Of a stretch of DNA of 64,000 bases, positions 44,636-53,076 are shown one piece after another. Each line of letters opens with the position of its first letter. The first letter of the stretch is position 1. A program made the position numbers and the translations under genes. Below the pieces are notes generated by a model, which was given only the letters and a program-made list of their open reading frames with translations, searched no databases and was not told the origin of the DNA. Origin of the DNA: Nocardia alni (GTDB lineage: Bacteria > Actinomycetota > Actinomycetes > Mycobacteriales > Mycobacteriaceae). The stretch covers positions 1 to 64,000 of the forward strand of contig NZ_JAGPOX010000025.1 of assembly GCF_019038435.1 (NCBI RefSeq), written 5' to 3'.

Positions 44636-46300
44636 ATGACCGCGCCGATCGACCCGAGCATCTCAGACCTGCTGCGGGGTAGCTCGCTGGCGCCCATGAT
44701 GGACCAGCCGGTGAACCACATCCTGCAGACCATGGGATTGCCTCCGCTGCCGACGATCCCGGCGGCGTCGCCCCTTCCGGGCCTGCCGCCGCTGCCGACC
44801 ATCGACCTGGGGGCCATCGTCAAGCCGATGACCGACATGTTGTCGAGCTTCGGCACCGGGCACTTCGGTGGGGCCGGGTCGCATCCGGCGGCCGATCCGG
44901 CGTCCGCGGCCCGGCCCGCGGTCAAATCCGCGTTGCATCCCGCGGTCGCCGCGGCCCCTGCCGCACCGTCCGACTCCGCGCCGACGCAGAACGCCACGGC
45001 GACGCAGAACACCCCGGCGACGGGCAACTCCGCGGGCACGACGCAGAGTGGTACGGGTGCGCAGAGCACCCCGGCGGCGGCCGCGCCTACTTCGAAACCC
45101 CCTGCGGCGCGGAGTGGTTCACCCAAGCCTGCGCAGTCGGGTTCGCCCGCCGGTTCGACCGCGCCGGGTTCCGGGCAGCCCGCACACCTGAACCCCGACC
45201 CGACCCAGGTCCTACAGGCCATCACAACGGGTCTGCAGACCGCCCTGTCGCTGGGCAGCGCCGCGCTGCCGATCCTGATGCAGCTGTGGCAGGGCCAGGG
45301 TTCCCAGTCGGCTGCCTCCACCGCGAGCCAGGCGTCCTCCTCCGGTACCCAGCTGGTCGGCCAGAGCACCAGTCAGAAGGCTATTCTCGGCGCGGGCGCC
45401 ACCTCGGTGGCCACGGGCGGCGCGTTGATGACGGGTGTCGTGAGCAAATACCTGACCACCGCGGCGATGACCGCGCCGTTCCTGGCGGTGCCGGGCGGGC
45501 AGGTGTTCCTCGCCGGGGCCACGGCCGAGTCGATCGCCGAAGGCCTTGCGGTACTGGCGAAGACGCGGCTCGAAATGACCTTCCACAGCGCCAATATGAC
45601 CGCGGCGGGCCACAAGGTGAAGGTCAGCTCCACGCCGACCGGTGTGTCCTCCGCCGCGTCCTCGGTATCGGACGCCGCCTCCTCGACCGCCTCCGATGCG
45701 TCGAGCGCGGCGTCGTCCACGACCTCCTCGTCGAGCAGTGGGCTGGAACAGCTGGTGCAACAGCTGGCCTCGCCGGTCTCCCAATTGCTCAGTACCGGTG
45801 CGCAATCCATCGGACAGCTGGCGACCGCAGCCCGGCCGGCCACCACCGATGCGGCCAAATCCATCGACTCGGTTAACAGCAGCGGAGCCGGCGGCGATTT
45901 GATGGGTGAGTCCGGTTCCGGCGGAGGCGGTCTCGGCGGTGGCGGTGTCGTCACCTCCGCGGCGCCTGCCGCACAGCTCAACCCCTGGACGGGTACGGCC
46001 GCGGCCGAGGGTTCATCCCTCGGTGCGGGCACACCCGAGCCCGCCGCCGTCGAACCGGCGTCGGCCACCAGCAGTCCCGGCTATATGCCGATGGGTGGCG
46101 GCGGAATGGGCGCCATGGGCATGGCCAAGTCGACCGCGGCCGCCGGGGCAGCCGATGCCGGTTCACAGAGCAACCTGGTGACGGGCAACAACGGCGACGC
46201 GGTCGTCGGTCCGCTGGAAGGTGTTTCACTTCCCGTGGTCGGTGCGCAGGCGAATTCGCAGGCCATCGAGGCGCCGCCGGACAAAGAACTGACGTTGTGA
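44636..46300 (+). CDS. EspA/EspE-like secreted protein
   Basis: 554 aa. A short N-terminal part (SDLLRGSSLAPMMDQPVNHILQTMGLPPLP) leads to a Thr/Gln/Ala/Pro linker and helical segments. A central hydrophobic region GALMTGVVSKYLTTAAMTAPFLAVPGGQVFLAG follows, then Ser/Ala repeats, Gly-rich loops and a C-terminal segment NLVTGNNGDAVVGPLEGVSLPVVG. It sits directly after the EspC-like gene, as EspA sits beside EspC and EspE beside EspF, and size and composition fit. Residue-level identity is not claimed. It would be exported together with the EspC-like protein and supply a pore-like or oligomeric function outside the cell (inference). Confidence 0.68.
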   Translation: MTAPIDPSISDLLRGSSLAPMMDQPVNHILQTMGLPPLPTIPAASPLPGLPPLPTIDLGAIVKPMTDMLSSFGTGHFGGAGSHPAADPASAARPAVKSALHPAVAAAPAAPSDSAPTQNATATQNTPATGNSAGTTQSGTGAQSTPAAAAPTSKPPAARSGSPKPAQSGSPAGSTAPGSGQPAHLNPDPTQVLQAITTGLQTALSLGSAALPILMQLWQGQGSQSAASTASQASSSGTQLVGQSTSQKAILGAGATSVATGGALMTGVVSKYLTTAAMTAPFLAVPGGQVFLAGATAESIAEGLAVLAKTRLEMTFHSANMTAAGHKVKVSSTPTGVSSAASSVSDAASSTASDASSAASSTTSSSSSGLEQLVQQLASPVSQLLSTGAQSIGQLATAARPATTDAAKSIDSVNSSGAGGDLMGESGSGGGGLGGGGVVTSAAPAAQLNPWTGTAAAEGSSLGAGTPEPAAVEPASATSSPGYMPMGGGGMGAMGMAKSTAAAGAADAGSQSNLVTGNNGDAVVGPLEGVSLPVVGAQANSQAIEAPPDKELTL

Positions 46301-46330
46301 TGGTGTGTTCTATCCGATTGTGAGGACGTC

Positions 46331-46657
46331 ATGGCAGATAACGATTTCAACGGAGTGTATTTCGATCCGCAGGCGGCCACCGAGGCTGCCGGTCGGCTCG
46401 ACGCGCTGGCTCAGCGCCTGCAGAACGACGTCGCCGAGGGCAAGCCCTCGCTGACCGTTCCGTCGGCCGGCGCCGACGAGGTGTCGATGCGGGCGGCGGG
46501 CACCATGAACGACGTCGCCGACTCGTTCTCGACCAGCGCCGATGCCGGTGTCGAGGAATTGCAGAAGCTGGCGGCCTCGCTGCGCGCGCAGGTCGACCAC
46601 TTCGGCCGCGTCGAGGACGCGAACGTCGCCGGCGTCGAGAACGCGCGCCAGGTATAG
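46331..46657 (+). CDS. PE-family protein
   Basis: 108 aa helical hairpin. VYFDPQAATEAAGRLDALAQRLQND forms helix 1 and VSMRAAGTMNDVADSFSTSADAGVEELQKLAASLRAQVDHF forms helix 2. The export motif position reads FGRVE (F91-xxx-E95), an aromatic exchange for the usual Tyr in YxxxE. The classical N-terminal Pro-Glu is missing, as is common outside mycobacteria. GAGGA precedes the ATG. The PPE gene begins 14 bp later, and EspG follows, giving the standard PE/PPE/EspG trio. Confidence 0.85.
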   Translation: MADNDFNGVYFDPQAATEAAGRLDALAQRLQNDVAEGKPSLTVPSAGADEVSMRAAGTMNDVADSFSTSADAGVEELQKLAASLRAQVDHFGRVEDANVAGVENARQV

Positions 46658-46671
46658 AGGGCAGAGAAACC

Positions 46672-47703
46672 ATGATCGAGCCACCGCAGTCCGGGTTCAC
46701 CGGCGTGGTCTGGGAGTCGCGCCAGCCCGACCAGCTGGCGCGGGATCTCGGTACCGGCCCGGGTCCCATCCCGATGGCGGAGGCCGGTGCCACGTGGGCA
46801 CACCTGGCCTCCAGCTTCGGTGCTGCGGCGGTCGAGTACGAGTCGATCCTGGTGATGCTGCGCGGTGCGTGGCAGTCCGTCTCGAGTGCCACTGTGCACG
46901 AGCGGATTTCGTCGCTGAGCGACTGGCTCGGCGGCGCCGCGCAGGCCGCGGCCGCCAATGCGGCCAGGGCCGAGCAGCAGGCCGCCGCCAATGAGCTTGC
47001 CCGGCTGACCATGCCGAATATCGCCGATATCCAACTGATTCAGCAGGCCGAGCAGATGCTGCAGCAGATCGGTCTCGGTCTCGGCGCACCGATCCAGGCG
47101 ATCGCCGCGGTGACCGATACCAACGCCGATGCCGCCAAGGCCGCGGCGGCGCGGGTGATGCGCGTCTACGAGGCGGCGACCGACCCGCTGGCCGTTCCCT
47201 GGGTGCAGGACAAGCCCCCGGTGCTCAGTTCCGGCGCCGCGCTGACGGCCGAGCGGTCGACCGGCAAGGGCTCGCCCTTGCCGATGCCCGAATCCCTTCC
47301 GATGATGCCCGCGCTGCCGGCGAACTTCGATCCCGCGGCCCTGGCCGCCGCCGCGCCGAGCCCGACCGCGTACATCGCACCTGCCTATACCGAATCCGAA
47401 GTACCGCAACAGGTTCCGCAGGCGGTTCCGGTGTCCGCGGCCGAGGCTGCCGCGCCTGCCCCGGCCAGTGCCATGCCCGTGACGCCCATGGGCGGCGGCG
47501 GGGCGCCGGCGGCGCCCGTCGAGGACGCGCATCGTGCCGGAATCGCGGTCGAGGGCGCCGACGTGATCGGTATGGACAACGGGATCGTCAGTGCGCCAGC
47601 GGTATTGGGTGGATCGTCGGCGGCGCCCGCGCCGCCCCAGACGGGGACGCCCCAGCCGGGTACGCCGCCTCCGCCGGATGTCGCGCAGCCCGGGGCGGCC
47701 TGA
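46672..47703 (+). CDS. PPE-family protein
   Basis: 343 aa. The PPE domain (residues about 1-175) contains GFTGVVWESRQPDQLARDLGTGPG, AEAGATWAHLASSFGAAAVEYESIL and the WxS-type turn AWQSVSSATVHERISSLSDWLGGAA, followed by the long helices of the fold. A Pro/Ala-rich tail with many PEP and PAPA segments makes up the rest. The EspG gene overlaps its stop by ATGA. It should be exported as a heterodimer with the PE protein just upstream, after EspG binds its tip. Confidence 0.88.
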   Translation: MIEPPQSGFTGVVWESRQPDQLARDLGTGPGPIPMAEAGATWAHLASSFGAAAVEYESILVMLRGAWQSVSSATVHERISSLSDWLGGAAQAAAANAARAEQQAAANELARLTMPNIADIQLIQQAEQMLQQIGLGLGAPIQAIAAVTDTNADAAKAAAARVMRVYEAATDPLAVPWVQDKPPVLSSGAALTAERSTGKGSPLPMPESLPMMPALPANFDPAALAAAAPSPTAYIAPAYTESEVPQQVPQAVPVSAAEAAAPAPASAMPVTPMGGGGAPAAPVEDAHRAGIAVEGADVIGMDNGIVSAPAVLGGSSAAPAPPQTGTPQPGTPPPPDVAQPGAA

Positions 47704-48524
47704 TGACGACACTGACCAACGACGGATTGTTCGCCGTGGCCGAGCGTCTCGGGGTGCAGACCCTACCTGTGGCGTTGGCCGTCTCGCCGCAACATGATTC
47801 GTATGACGAGTGGCGTTCGGCGCAGGAGGAGGCGGTCGACGGATTGACCGCCGCCGGGATCTTCGACGACTACGGCGAGGTGACGGGCGAACTGGCGCAG
47901 GCGATGTTCGTGCTGGCCCAGCCCGAACGCGAGCTGGTGGCGCGCATCTACCGCACCTCGAAGGATTCCCCGGACCCCGGGGTTCCCGCCGAGATCGTGC
48001 GAGTATGCCTGGCACTGCGCGGAAACGACCACACGATCGCGGTGCGCACGGGTGACGAGTACGACGTGCGACCGGTCTGGTCCGACGGTTCCGGTGCGTC
48101 GCTGGCCCGCCCGCTGCTGAGCGCGCTGGGCGCCTGTGCACCTGCCGAGACCGCGGATTTCACCGCGCTGTCCCAGGATCTGAGCGAACGACTGGATGGG
48201 GCGAGCACTTCCGCCGATTACGCCGACGCCTGTTACGCGCTCGGTGTGGCCGATCGCGACGCGACCGTTTATGGTCTGGCGTTCGAATCCTGTTATGCCT
48301 ATGCCGAAATCGTGGCTTACGCACACGAGGACGGCATCACTACCCGCGCACCGGGCGCGGTCGCGGTGTACGACACTCGCAGGGGTCGTATTATCGCGCT
48401 GCCGAGCATCGCACCAGACCAGAGGTCTTGGTCGACGGTCACACCGGGCACTGATCACCGGATCGCACAGGCGATTTCCGCGCTGGTCGAGTTGCTGCCC
48501 GGGGGGAGGTGGCTGAGGCAATAA
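47703..48524 (+). CDS. espG: ESX secretion-associated chaperone EspG
   Basis: 273 aa, cytosolic. LTNDGLFAVAERLGVQTLPVALAV, a helix after DEWRSAQEEAVDGLTAAGIFDDYGEVTGEL, the strands ERELVARIYR, EIVRVCLALRGNDHTIAVRTGDEYDVRPVW and the C-terminal RGRIIALPSIAPDQRSWSTVTPGTDHRIAQAISALVELLPGG all follow the EspG family order. It starts with ATG overlapping the PPE stop. EspG binds PE/PPE dimers and hands them to EccC. This is the clearest EspG of the three in the window and therefore probably serves the PE/PPE pair next to it. Confidence 0.9.
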   Translation: MTTLTNDGLFAVAERLGVQTLPVALAVSPQHDSYDEWRSAQEEAVDGLTAAGIFDDYGEVTGELAQAMFVLAQPERELVARIYRTSKDSPDPGVPAEIVRVCLALRGNDHTIAVRTGDEYDVRPVWSDGSGASLARPLLSALGACAPAETADFTALSQDLSERLDGASTSADYADACYALGVADRDATVYGLAFESCYAYAEIVAYAHEDGITTRAPGAVAVYDTRRGRIIALPSIAPDQRSWSTVTPGTDHRIAQAISALVELLPGGRWLRQ

Positions 48525-48635
48525 GTTCTGAAATGTCAGCAAGAGTCTTCTATTCTGAGGGAGATCCGAAGCCGATCTCTCGACGCAGTACCCCCCTGTG
48601 AGCAGTAACCAACCCCCTGATGAGAGGAAAGTAAA

Positions 48636-48914
48636 ATGGCAGGAGCAGTTGGCCTTCAGCCCGACCAGATCAAAACCCTCGCGAGCAACTTCGACCAGTC
48701 GATCGCGGCCATTCGTGCCGAGATCTCGAAGATCGACAATGCGGCCGAGCAGGCCAAGGCTGGCTGGAAGGGTGACGCGAACTCCGCGTTCATCACCGCC
48801 ACCAACAACTGGCACGACACGGCCTCGAAGCTGGAGTCGGATCTGGACGCGCTGACCCAGGCAGTGAACGCGGGCGCGCAGAAGTTGCTCAGCATGGACC
48901 AGAGCAACGCCTGA
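48636..48914 (+). CDS. WXG100 protein, EsxB/EsxG-like
   Basis: 92 aa. Helix 1 (QPDQIKTLASNFDQSIAAIRAEISKIDNAAEQA) and helix 2 are joined by the classical WxG turn W44-K-G46. No C-terminal YxxxD/E motif is present (the end reads LLSMDQSNA). The RBS AGAGGAAA lies before the ATG. The gene is 111 bp after espG. TATTCT (48551-48556) is a possible -10 and a 6-bp hairpin (48561-48579) lies in the leader, so the Esx pair probably has its own promoter. It pairs with the protein encoded 39 bp downstream. Confidence 0.92.
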   Translation: MAGAVGLQPDQIKTLASNFDQSIAAIRAEISKIDNAAEQAKAGWKGDANSAFITATNNWHDTASKLESDLDALTQAVNAGAQKLLSMDQSNA

Positions 48915-48953
48915 TCAGGTCTCATACTTTTTTTCGACTGAAGGAGTATTCAA

Positions 48954-49250
48954 ATGGGTGAAATTCTCTACGACCCTACGAGCATGAACGCGCTGTACGA
49001 CGACCTGCAGCACTCCGGTTCCACGCTGCAGACCGAGGCGGAGAACCTCAAGGGCTACGCGGGCCAGTTCCACAACGCCCTGCAGGGTGACAACGCCAAC
49101 CAGAGCTTCGATGCTGTCTTCAGCAAGTGGGGCAACGATTACGACGACAACCTGCAGGTGCTGAACCAGCTGCAGCAGTCGGTCGAGGACGCGCTGCACC
49201 GGGCCCTGGCGGCCGACTCCGCGGTCGGTCAGGGTTTCGAAGTTTTCTGA
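48954..49250 (+). CDS. WXG100 protein, EsxA/EsxH-like, lacking the Trp
   Basis: 98 aa, starting MGEILYDPTSM, reminiscent of EsxH (MSQIMYNYP). The turn between helices reads L43-Q-G45 where WxG is expected, so the Trp is replaced by Leu. Helix 2 ends VEDALHRALAAD, again with no YxxxD/E. AAGGAG precedes the ATG. It ends 16 bp before a very strong terminator. As neither partner has YxxxD/E, recognition by EccC must use other residues, or a PE/EspC-like partner. Confidence 0.9.
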   Translation: MGEILYDPTSMNALYDDLQHSGSTLQTEAENLKGYAGQFHNALQGDNANQSFDAVFSKWGNDYDDNLQVLNQLQQSVEDALHRALAADSAVGQGFEVF

Positions 49251-49266
49251 TCGCGCGTCAGCGCAT

Positions 49267-49307
49267 AAAGATTCGGCCGGTCGGGATTCCCGACCGGCCG
49301 AATCTTT
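49267..49307. terminator. Bidirectional intrinsic terminator
   Basis: A perfect 19-bp stem (AAAGATTCGGCCGGTCGGG and its complement) closes on a 3-nt loop (ATT). It has A/T tracts at both ends and lies between the converging esx pair and eccE. This is the strongest hairpin seen in the window. Confidence 0.92.
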
Positions 49308-49325
49308 TATTCACCGAAAGTTTTA

Positions 49326-51122
49326 TCAGCGGGTGGCGACCAACGATTCGCCGATGTACTGCATCTCGTCCCGCGTGGTGACCATATGTACCGTGGCCGA
49401 GTCGGTCGCGGTGCGCACGGTGATCATATTCGGCTGATCCGGATCCTGGGACAGCGTCACATCGGCGTCGAACGGGCTCGTGCCGTTACCGTCGTGCACG
49501 TAAAGGATCGTCGCGCCACCCGGCAGGGCGGTCGGGTCGATCCCGTCGAAGACCACCACGGTTGTTGTGGGATAAGGGCTTCCGGGCTGGACCACGGGTG
49601 CGGGCGGATGGTGGCTGGCACCCGCGGCGCGCGGCGCCAGCGACAGCGAACCGGGTGCGGACACGCCCTGCACCATGGTGTTCCACGCGTCCGGGCGCAC
49701 CGTGTGCACCACGGTGTGCGCACCCAGCGCGATGGCCCGCAGTACCACCTGCTGGGCCAGGTCGAGCTTGCCGATGACCTCCAGATGCCTGGTGCCCTCA
49801 CCGATCAGCGGCACCGCGATGCCGTAACCGGTGAGGTCCGCGCCGATCAGTTGGCCGCATCCGGCGGTCGGCACCGACAACCCGTTCAGCGCGTCCAGCG
49901 GGCCGCGGTGATCCTCGGGGGCGTCTTCGCGCGGCGTGGCGATGGGCAGGCTGTCCAGCAGGGCCTGCAATTGCTGGCCGGGCATGCGGCGCAGGCCGGG
50001 AACCGGCGGTTCGGCGGGTTCGGCGAGGGTGTCGAAGCGCACCAGGGCGTGCAGGCTGATGGTCGGCGAGCCGTTCTCGTGCCCGGGCCGCGAGGCCTGC
50101 GGGCGCAGCCGCACCGTGATGGTCGTGGACAGGCTCGGCGCGGCCCACAGGTCGGCGAATCCGGGCGAGGCGATCAGGTCGCGGCCGATCGCGTAGCTGG
50201 TCAGATGTAATCCCTCGTATTCCAACGTATGCGGGGATATCGAGAACTGGTCCACGGGGATGCCGTGGGTGAGTTGCCGTACCGCGCTGTTGATTTCGTT
50301 CGCGGTCAGCACCGAGGCCGAGATGTCCCGGGCGGCAAGGCGATTGGCGACGCGCCGGGTCGCGATGATCGCCGCGCGCAGGGCGCCCGTCCCGCCGCCG
50401 CCGCGATTGTCCACCGCCTCGGCGTTCGCGAGCGGATCCAGGCGCAGTACCAGCCACACGGTGCGGCGCGCGATCGCGGGCAGCGGGCCCAGGATGCTGT
50501 CGTAGAGCCAGGCCACGGCGCCGTTACTGGCGGTGCGCGCGCCGGTGCTGATGATGTCGATGGAGTCCAGCGTGATATCGAATTGCCCCAGACAGCTGGC
50601 GATCTCGCTGAGCATGAGTTCCTGATGCGAGCCCAGTGAGCCCGGGCGCAGCTTGGTCATCGCGTCCGGCGGCGGCTCGATCCGCAGCATGGTGATCAGC
50701 AGATCGTTGTCCCAGCGCACGCCGTAACTACCGCCCTCGGGCAGCGGCACGTCGAAGGGCTCCGGCGGCAGCGCACTCGGGTCGTGCCGCCACTTGTTCA
50801 AGCGAAAGGCCATGGCCCCGGCGATGATCGCGGCCAGCGAGCGTGGCATGCGGCGGCGCAGCGGCGCCAGGCCGATCGGCAGGATCACCACGCCGATGGG
50901 TACCACCTCATACCACGGCAGGTGGAAGGCGGTGGCGATCCAGGCAGCCAGCCCGGCCAGCAGCAGCACCGGAATCACCAGCCGCAGCGGGTAATATCGG
51001 AAGAGCCAGAAGTCCTGATCGTGCAGGGCCGCCGGAGTACGCGCCGCGCGTGCGGTCGGCGCGGAGAGTTCGGAATCCGCCGCCTGTTCGGGCCCGGTGT
51101 AGACGATCGGTTCTTCTGACAT
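49326..51122 (-). CDS. eccE: Type VII secretion protein EccE
   Basis: 598 aa membrane component of the ESX complex periphery. Two hydrophobic segments near residues 50-90 (LVIPVLLLAGLAAWIATAF and VVPIGVVILPIGLAPL) are followed by the long soluble EccE domain with RWDNDLLITMLRIEPPP, WLVLRLDPLANAEAV and RVANRLAARDISASVLTANE, typical of the family. The N-terminus SEEPIVYTGPEQ is short and acidic. It is transcribed away from eccB, which starts 167 bp to the right, and converges on the esx pair across a strong terminator. EccE is encoded last in mycobacterial operons; here it stands alone on the opposite strand. Confidence 0.9.
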   Translation of the reverse strand: MSEEPIVYTGPEQAADSELSAPTARAARTPAALHDQDFWLFRYYPLRLVIPVLLLAGLAAWIATAFHLPWYEVVPIGVVILPIGLAPLRRRMPRSLAAIIAGAMAFRLNKWRHDPSALPPEPFDVPLPEGGSYGVRWDNDLLITMLRIEPPPDAMTKLRPGSLGSHQELMLSEIASCLGQFDITLDSIDIISTGARTASNGAVAWLYDSILGPLPAIARRTVWLVLRLDPLANAEAVDNRGGGGTGALRAAIIATRRVANRLAARDISASVLTANEINSAVRQLTHGIPVDQFSISPHTLEYEGLHLTSYAIGRDLIASPGFADLWAAPSLSTTITVRLRPQASRPGHENGSPTISLHALVRFDTLAEPAEPPVPGLRRMPGQQLQALLDSLPIATPREDAPEDHRGPLDALNGLSVPTAGCGQLIGADLTGYGIAVPLIGEGTRHLEVIGKLDLAQQVVLRAIALGAHTVVHTVRPDAWNTMVQGVSAPGSLSLAPRAAGASHHPPAPVVQPGSPYPTTTVVVFDGIDPTALPGGATILYVHDGNGTSPFDADVTLSQDPDQPNMITVRTATDSATVHMVTTRDEMQYIGESLVATR

Positions 51123-51289
51123 CGCTGCTTCCCATATCCGCTCGAGAGAATGCGGTGTGAAACAAACATGACACCTTGGGGCTGCTATCTGTCTGTTTCG
51201 CGGATTACGTTACCTGTTTCGGCTGCGGGTAGCGTGCCGCCCGGACAACCGCATAGGCTTTTCCTGAGAACTCTTCCGAGGGAGATCCA

Positions 51290-52846
51290 GTGCCAGCTCA
51301 GCTGACGACCCGAGCTCAGGTCAATGGTTACCGTTTCCTGCTGCGTCGGCTCGACCACGCCATGGTCCGCCGCGATGTGCGCATGCTGCATGACCCGATG
51401 CGATCGCAGTCGCGCTCGCTGATCATCGGGGTCGTGCTGTCGATCCTCGGCATCGCCGGATGCACGATCCTGGCGCTGATCCATCCGCAGGGTTCGGTCG
51501 GCAGCGCGAAGATCATCATGGGTAACAGCAGCGGTGCGATGTACGTGATGGTCAAGGACTCCTCCGGCAACCAGACCATGCACCCGGTGCTGAATCTGGC
51601 CTCGGCCAGGCTCATCACCTCCAGTGCGGATTCGCCTACGTCGGTGGCGGATTCGAAGCTCACCGGGTATCCGCAGGGCCCGCTGCTGGGTATCCCCGGC
51701 GCCCCCGCGGCACTGCCCGCCTCCGCGCAGGGCGCCCACTCGGACTGGACGTATTGCGAGACCGTGCAGCTGACCGCTACCGGCAGCGCCGACTCCGGTT
51801 CGACCCCCACCACGACCATCATGGCCGGGGCGCCCCAACTGGGCGCGCAGACGCGCACCGCGGTCCCCGGCGAGGCTGTGCTGGTGCAGCACGACGGCAA
51901 GGACTACCTGGTCTACGACGGCAAACGCGCCGAGGTCGACCCCACCAACACGGTGGTCTCCCGCACCCTGAACCTGGGTTCGTACACGCCTCGCCCGACC
52001 GGCCCGGGGCTGCTGGACGTCGCGGTTCCGGTACCGCCGCTGGCCCCGCCGACCATTCCGCAGGCGGGTCAGCCCGGCCCGGGCAAGCTGTCGAATATTC
52101 CTGTGGGCGGGGTGATTTCGGTGGCCCCGCTGGAGGGCGGCTCCGCCGAGCTCTACGTGGTGCTCGCTGACGGCGTGCAGAAGATCGGCCCCTTCGCCGC
52201 TCAGATGATCCGCAACGCCGACTCGCACGGGATGAGCCAGATCCAGGCCGTCACACCGGATGTGCTCGACGGCGTTCCGGTGGTGAACACGCTGGCGATA
52301 GGCCACTTCCCGACCCAGATCCCGAAAATCATCTCCGCCGAGGACGATCCGGTGACCTGCGTGGCCTGGGACAAGAGCGCGGGCATGGCCACCGCGCAGA
52401 CCACCGACACCAGCAACCCGGCCGACAAGGCCGCGGTGTCCCTGCTCGTGGGCACAAAGATGCCCCTGCCGAGCCAGGCCACCCCGGTCCAGCTCGCCAC
52501 CCCGTCCGACGGTGACCACGTCGACAACGTCTACCTCAGGCCCATGTCCGGCGAGTTCGTCCAGACCACCGGCATGGACTCCGGCAGCCTGCGCCGCGAC
52601 GGCCTGTTCTACATCTCCGACAACGGAATTCGCTACAGCATCCCGGACCTGGCCACCGCCCAGATCCTGGGCCTGGGCGCCACTCCGCATCTGGCCCCCT
52701 GGGCGATAGTGGGCCGCCTGATCCCCGGCCCGACCCTCTCCCAGCAGGCCGCGCTGGTCAGTTACGACACGTTGCCCTCCGGCAGCGGTTCCCCGATATC
52801 CACCTCGTCGGCCAACGCCAACCCAGTCAGCGCCACCGGAAACTGA
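51290..52846 (+). CDS. eccB: Type VII secretion protein EccB
   Basis: 518 aa. The N-terminal cytoplasmic segment LTTRAQVNGYRFLLRRLDHAMVRRDVRMLHDP is the EccB signature. One membrane helix (SLIIGVVLSILGIAGCTILALI, about residues 45-66) precedes a large extracytoplasmic part with SGAMYVMVKDSSGNQTMHPVLNLASARLI and a C-terminal ATAQILGLG motif. The GTG start has GAGGGAGA 5 nt upstream. EccB stabilises the membrane complex and lies above the EccC channel. It is divergent from eccE, with the intergenic region (51123-51289) holding TACGTT and TAGGCT as possible -10 elements. Confidence 0.93.
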   Translation: MPAQLTTRAQVNGYRFLLRRLDHAMVRRDVRMLHDPMRSQSRSLIIGVVLSILGIAGCTILALIHPQGSVGSAKIIMGNSSGAMYVMVKDSSGNQTMHPVLNLASARLITSSADSPTSVADSKLTGYPQGPLLGIPGAPAALPASAQGAHSDWTYCETVQLTATGSADSGSTPTTTIMAGAPQLGAQTRTAVPGEAVLVQHDGKDYLVYDGKRAEVDPTNTVVSRTLNLGSYTPRPTGPGLLDVAVPVPPLAPPTIPQAGQPGPGKLSNIPVGGVISVAPLEGGSAELYVVLADGVQKIGPFAAQMIRNADSHGMSQIQAVTPDVLDGVPVVNTLAIGHFPTQIPKIISAEDDPVTCVAWDKSAGMATAQTTDTSNPADKAAVSLLVGTKMPLPSQATPVQLATPSDGDHVDNVYLRPMSGEFVQTTGMDSGSLRRDGLFYISDNGIRYSIPDLATAQILGLGATPHLAPWAIVGRLIPGPTLSQQAALVSYDTLPSGSGSPISTSSANANPVSATGN

Positions 52847-53001
52847 GCCGGCTCACGGGCTCGATCTGTGCGGCCCGGTAGCCGTCGACGACGAAACCGA
52901 CGGTGTTCGGTCGCGGCCATGATCTGCCGTGTCCGGCTGTCGCCCGCAGCACGTGAATAGTGTGTGAATAGTGCCGGTCCGCGTGCGCAGAACAGGTCGC
53001 A

Positions 53002-53039
53002 GGGCAGTGAACAACCGGTAAAACCGCTGCTCACTGCCC
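53002..53039. repeat. Inverted repeat downstream of eccB
   Basis: GGGCAGTGA (53002-53010) pairs perfectly with TCACTGCCC (53031-53039) across 20 nt between the convergent eccB and eccA. It may act as a terminator. A small direct repeat, GTGAATAGT at 52953 and 52964, lies upstream of it. Confidence 0.5.
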
Positions 53040-53041
53040 AT

Positions 53042-53068
53042 CCCGGCGTTCAGGTACCGAACACCGGG
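53042..53068. terminator. Hairpin at the 3' end of eccA
   Basis: CCCGG-x-GTTC (53042-53051) pairs with GAAC-x-CCGGG (53059-53068), with one mismatch and a short loop, immediately before the eccA stop codon on the minus strand. It is moderate as a terminator because no T run follows. Confidence 0.45.
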
Positions 53069-53076
53069 GAGGGAGG

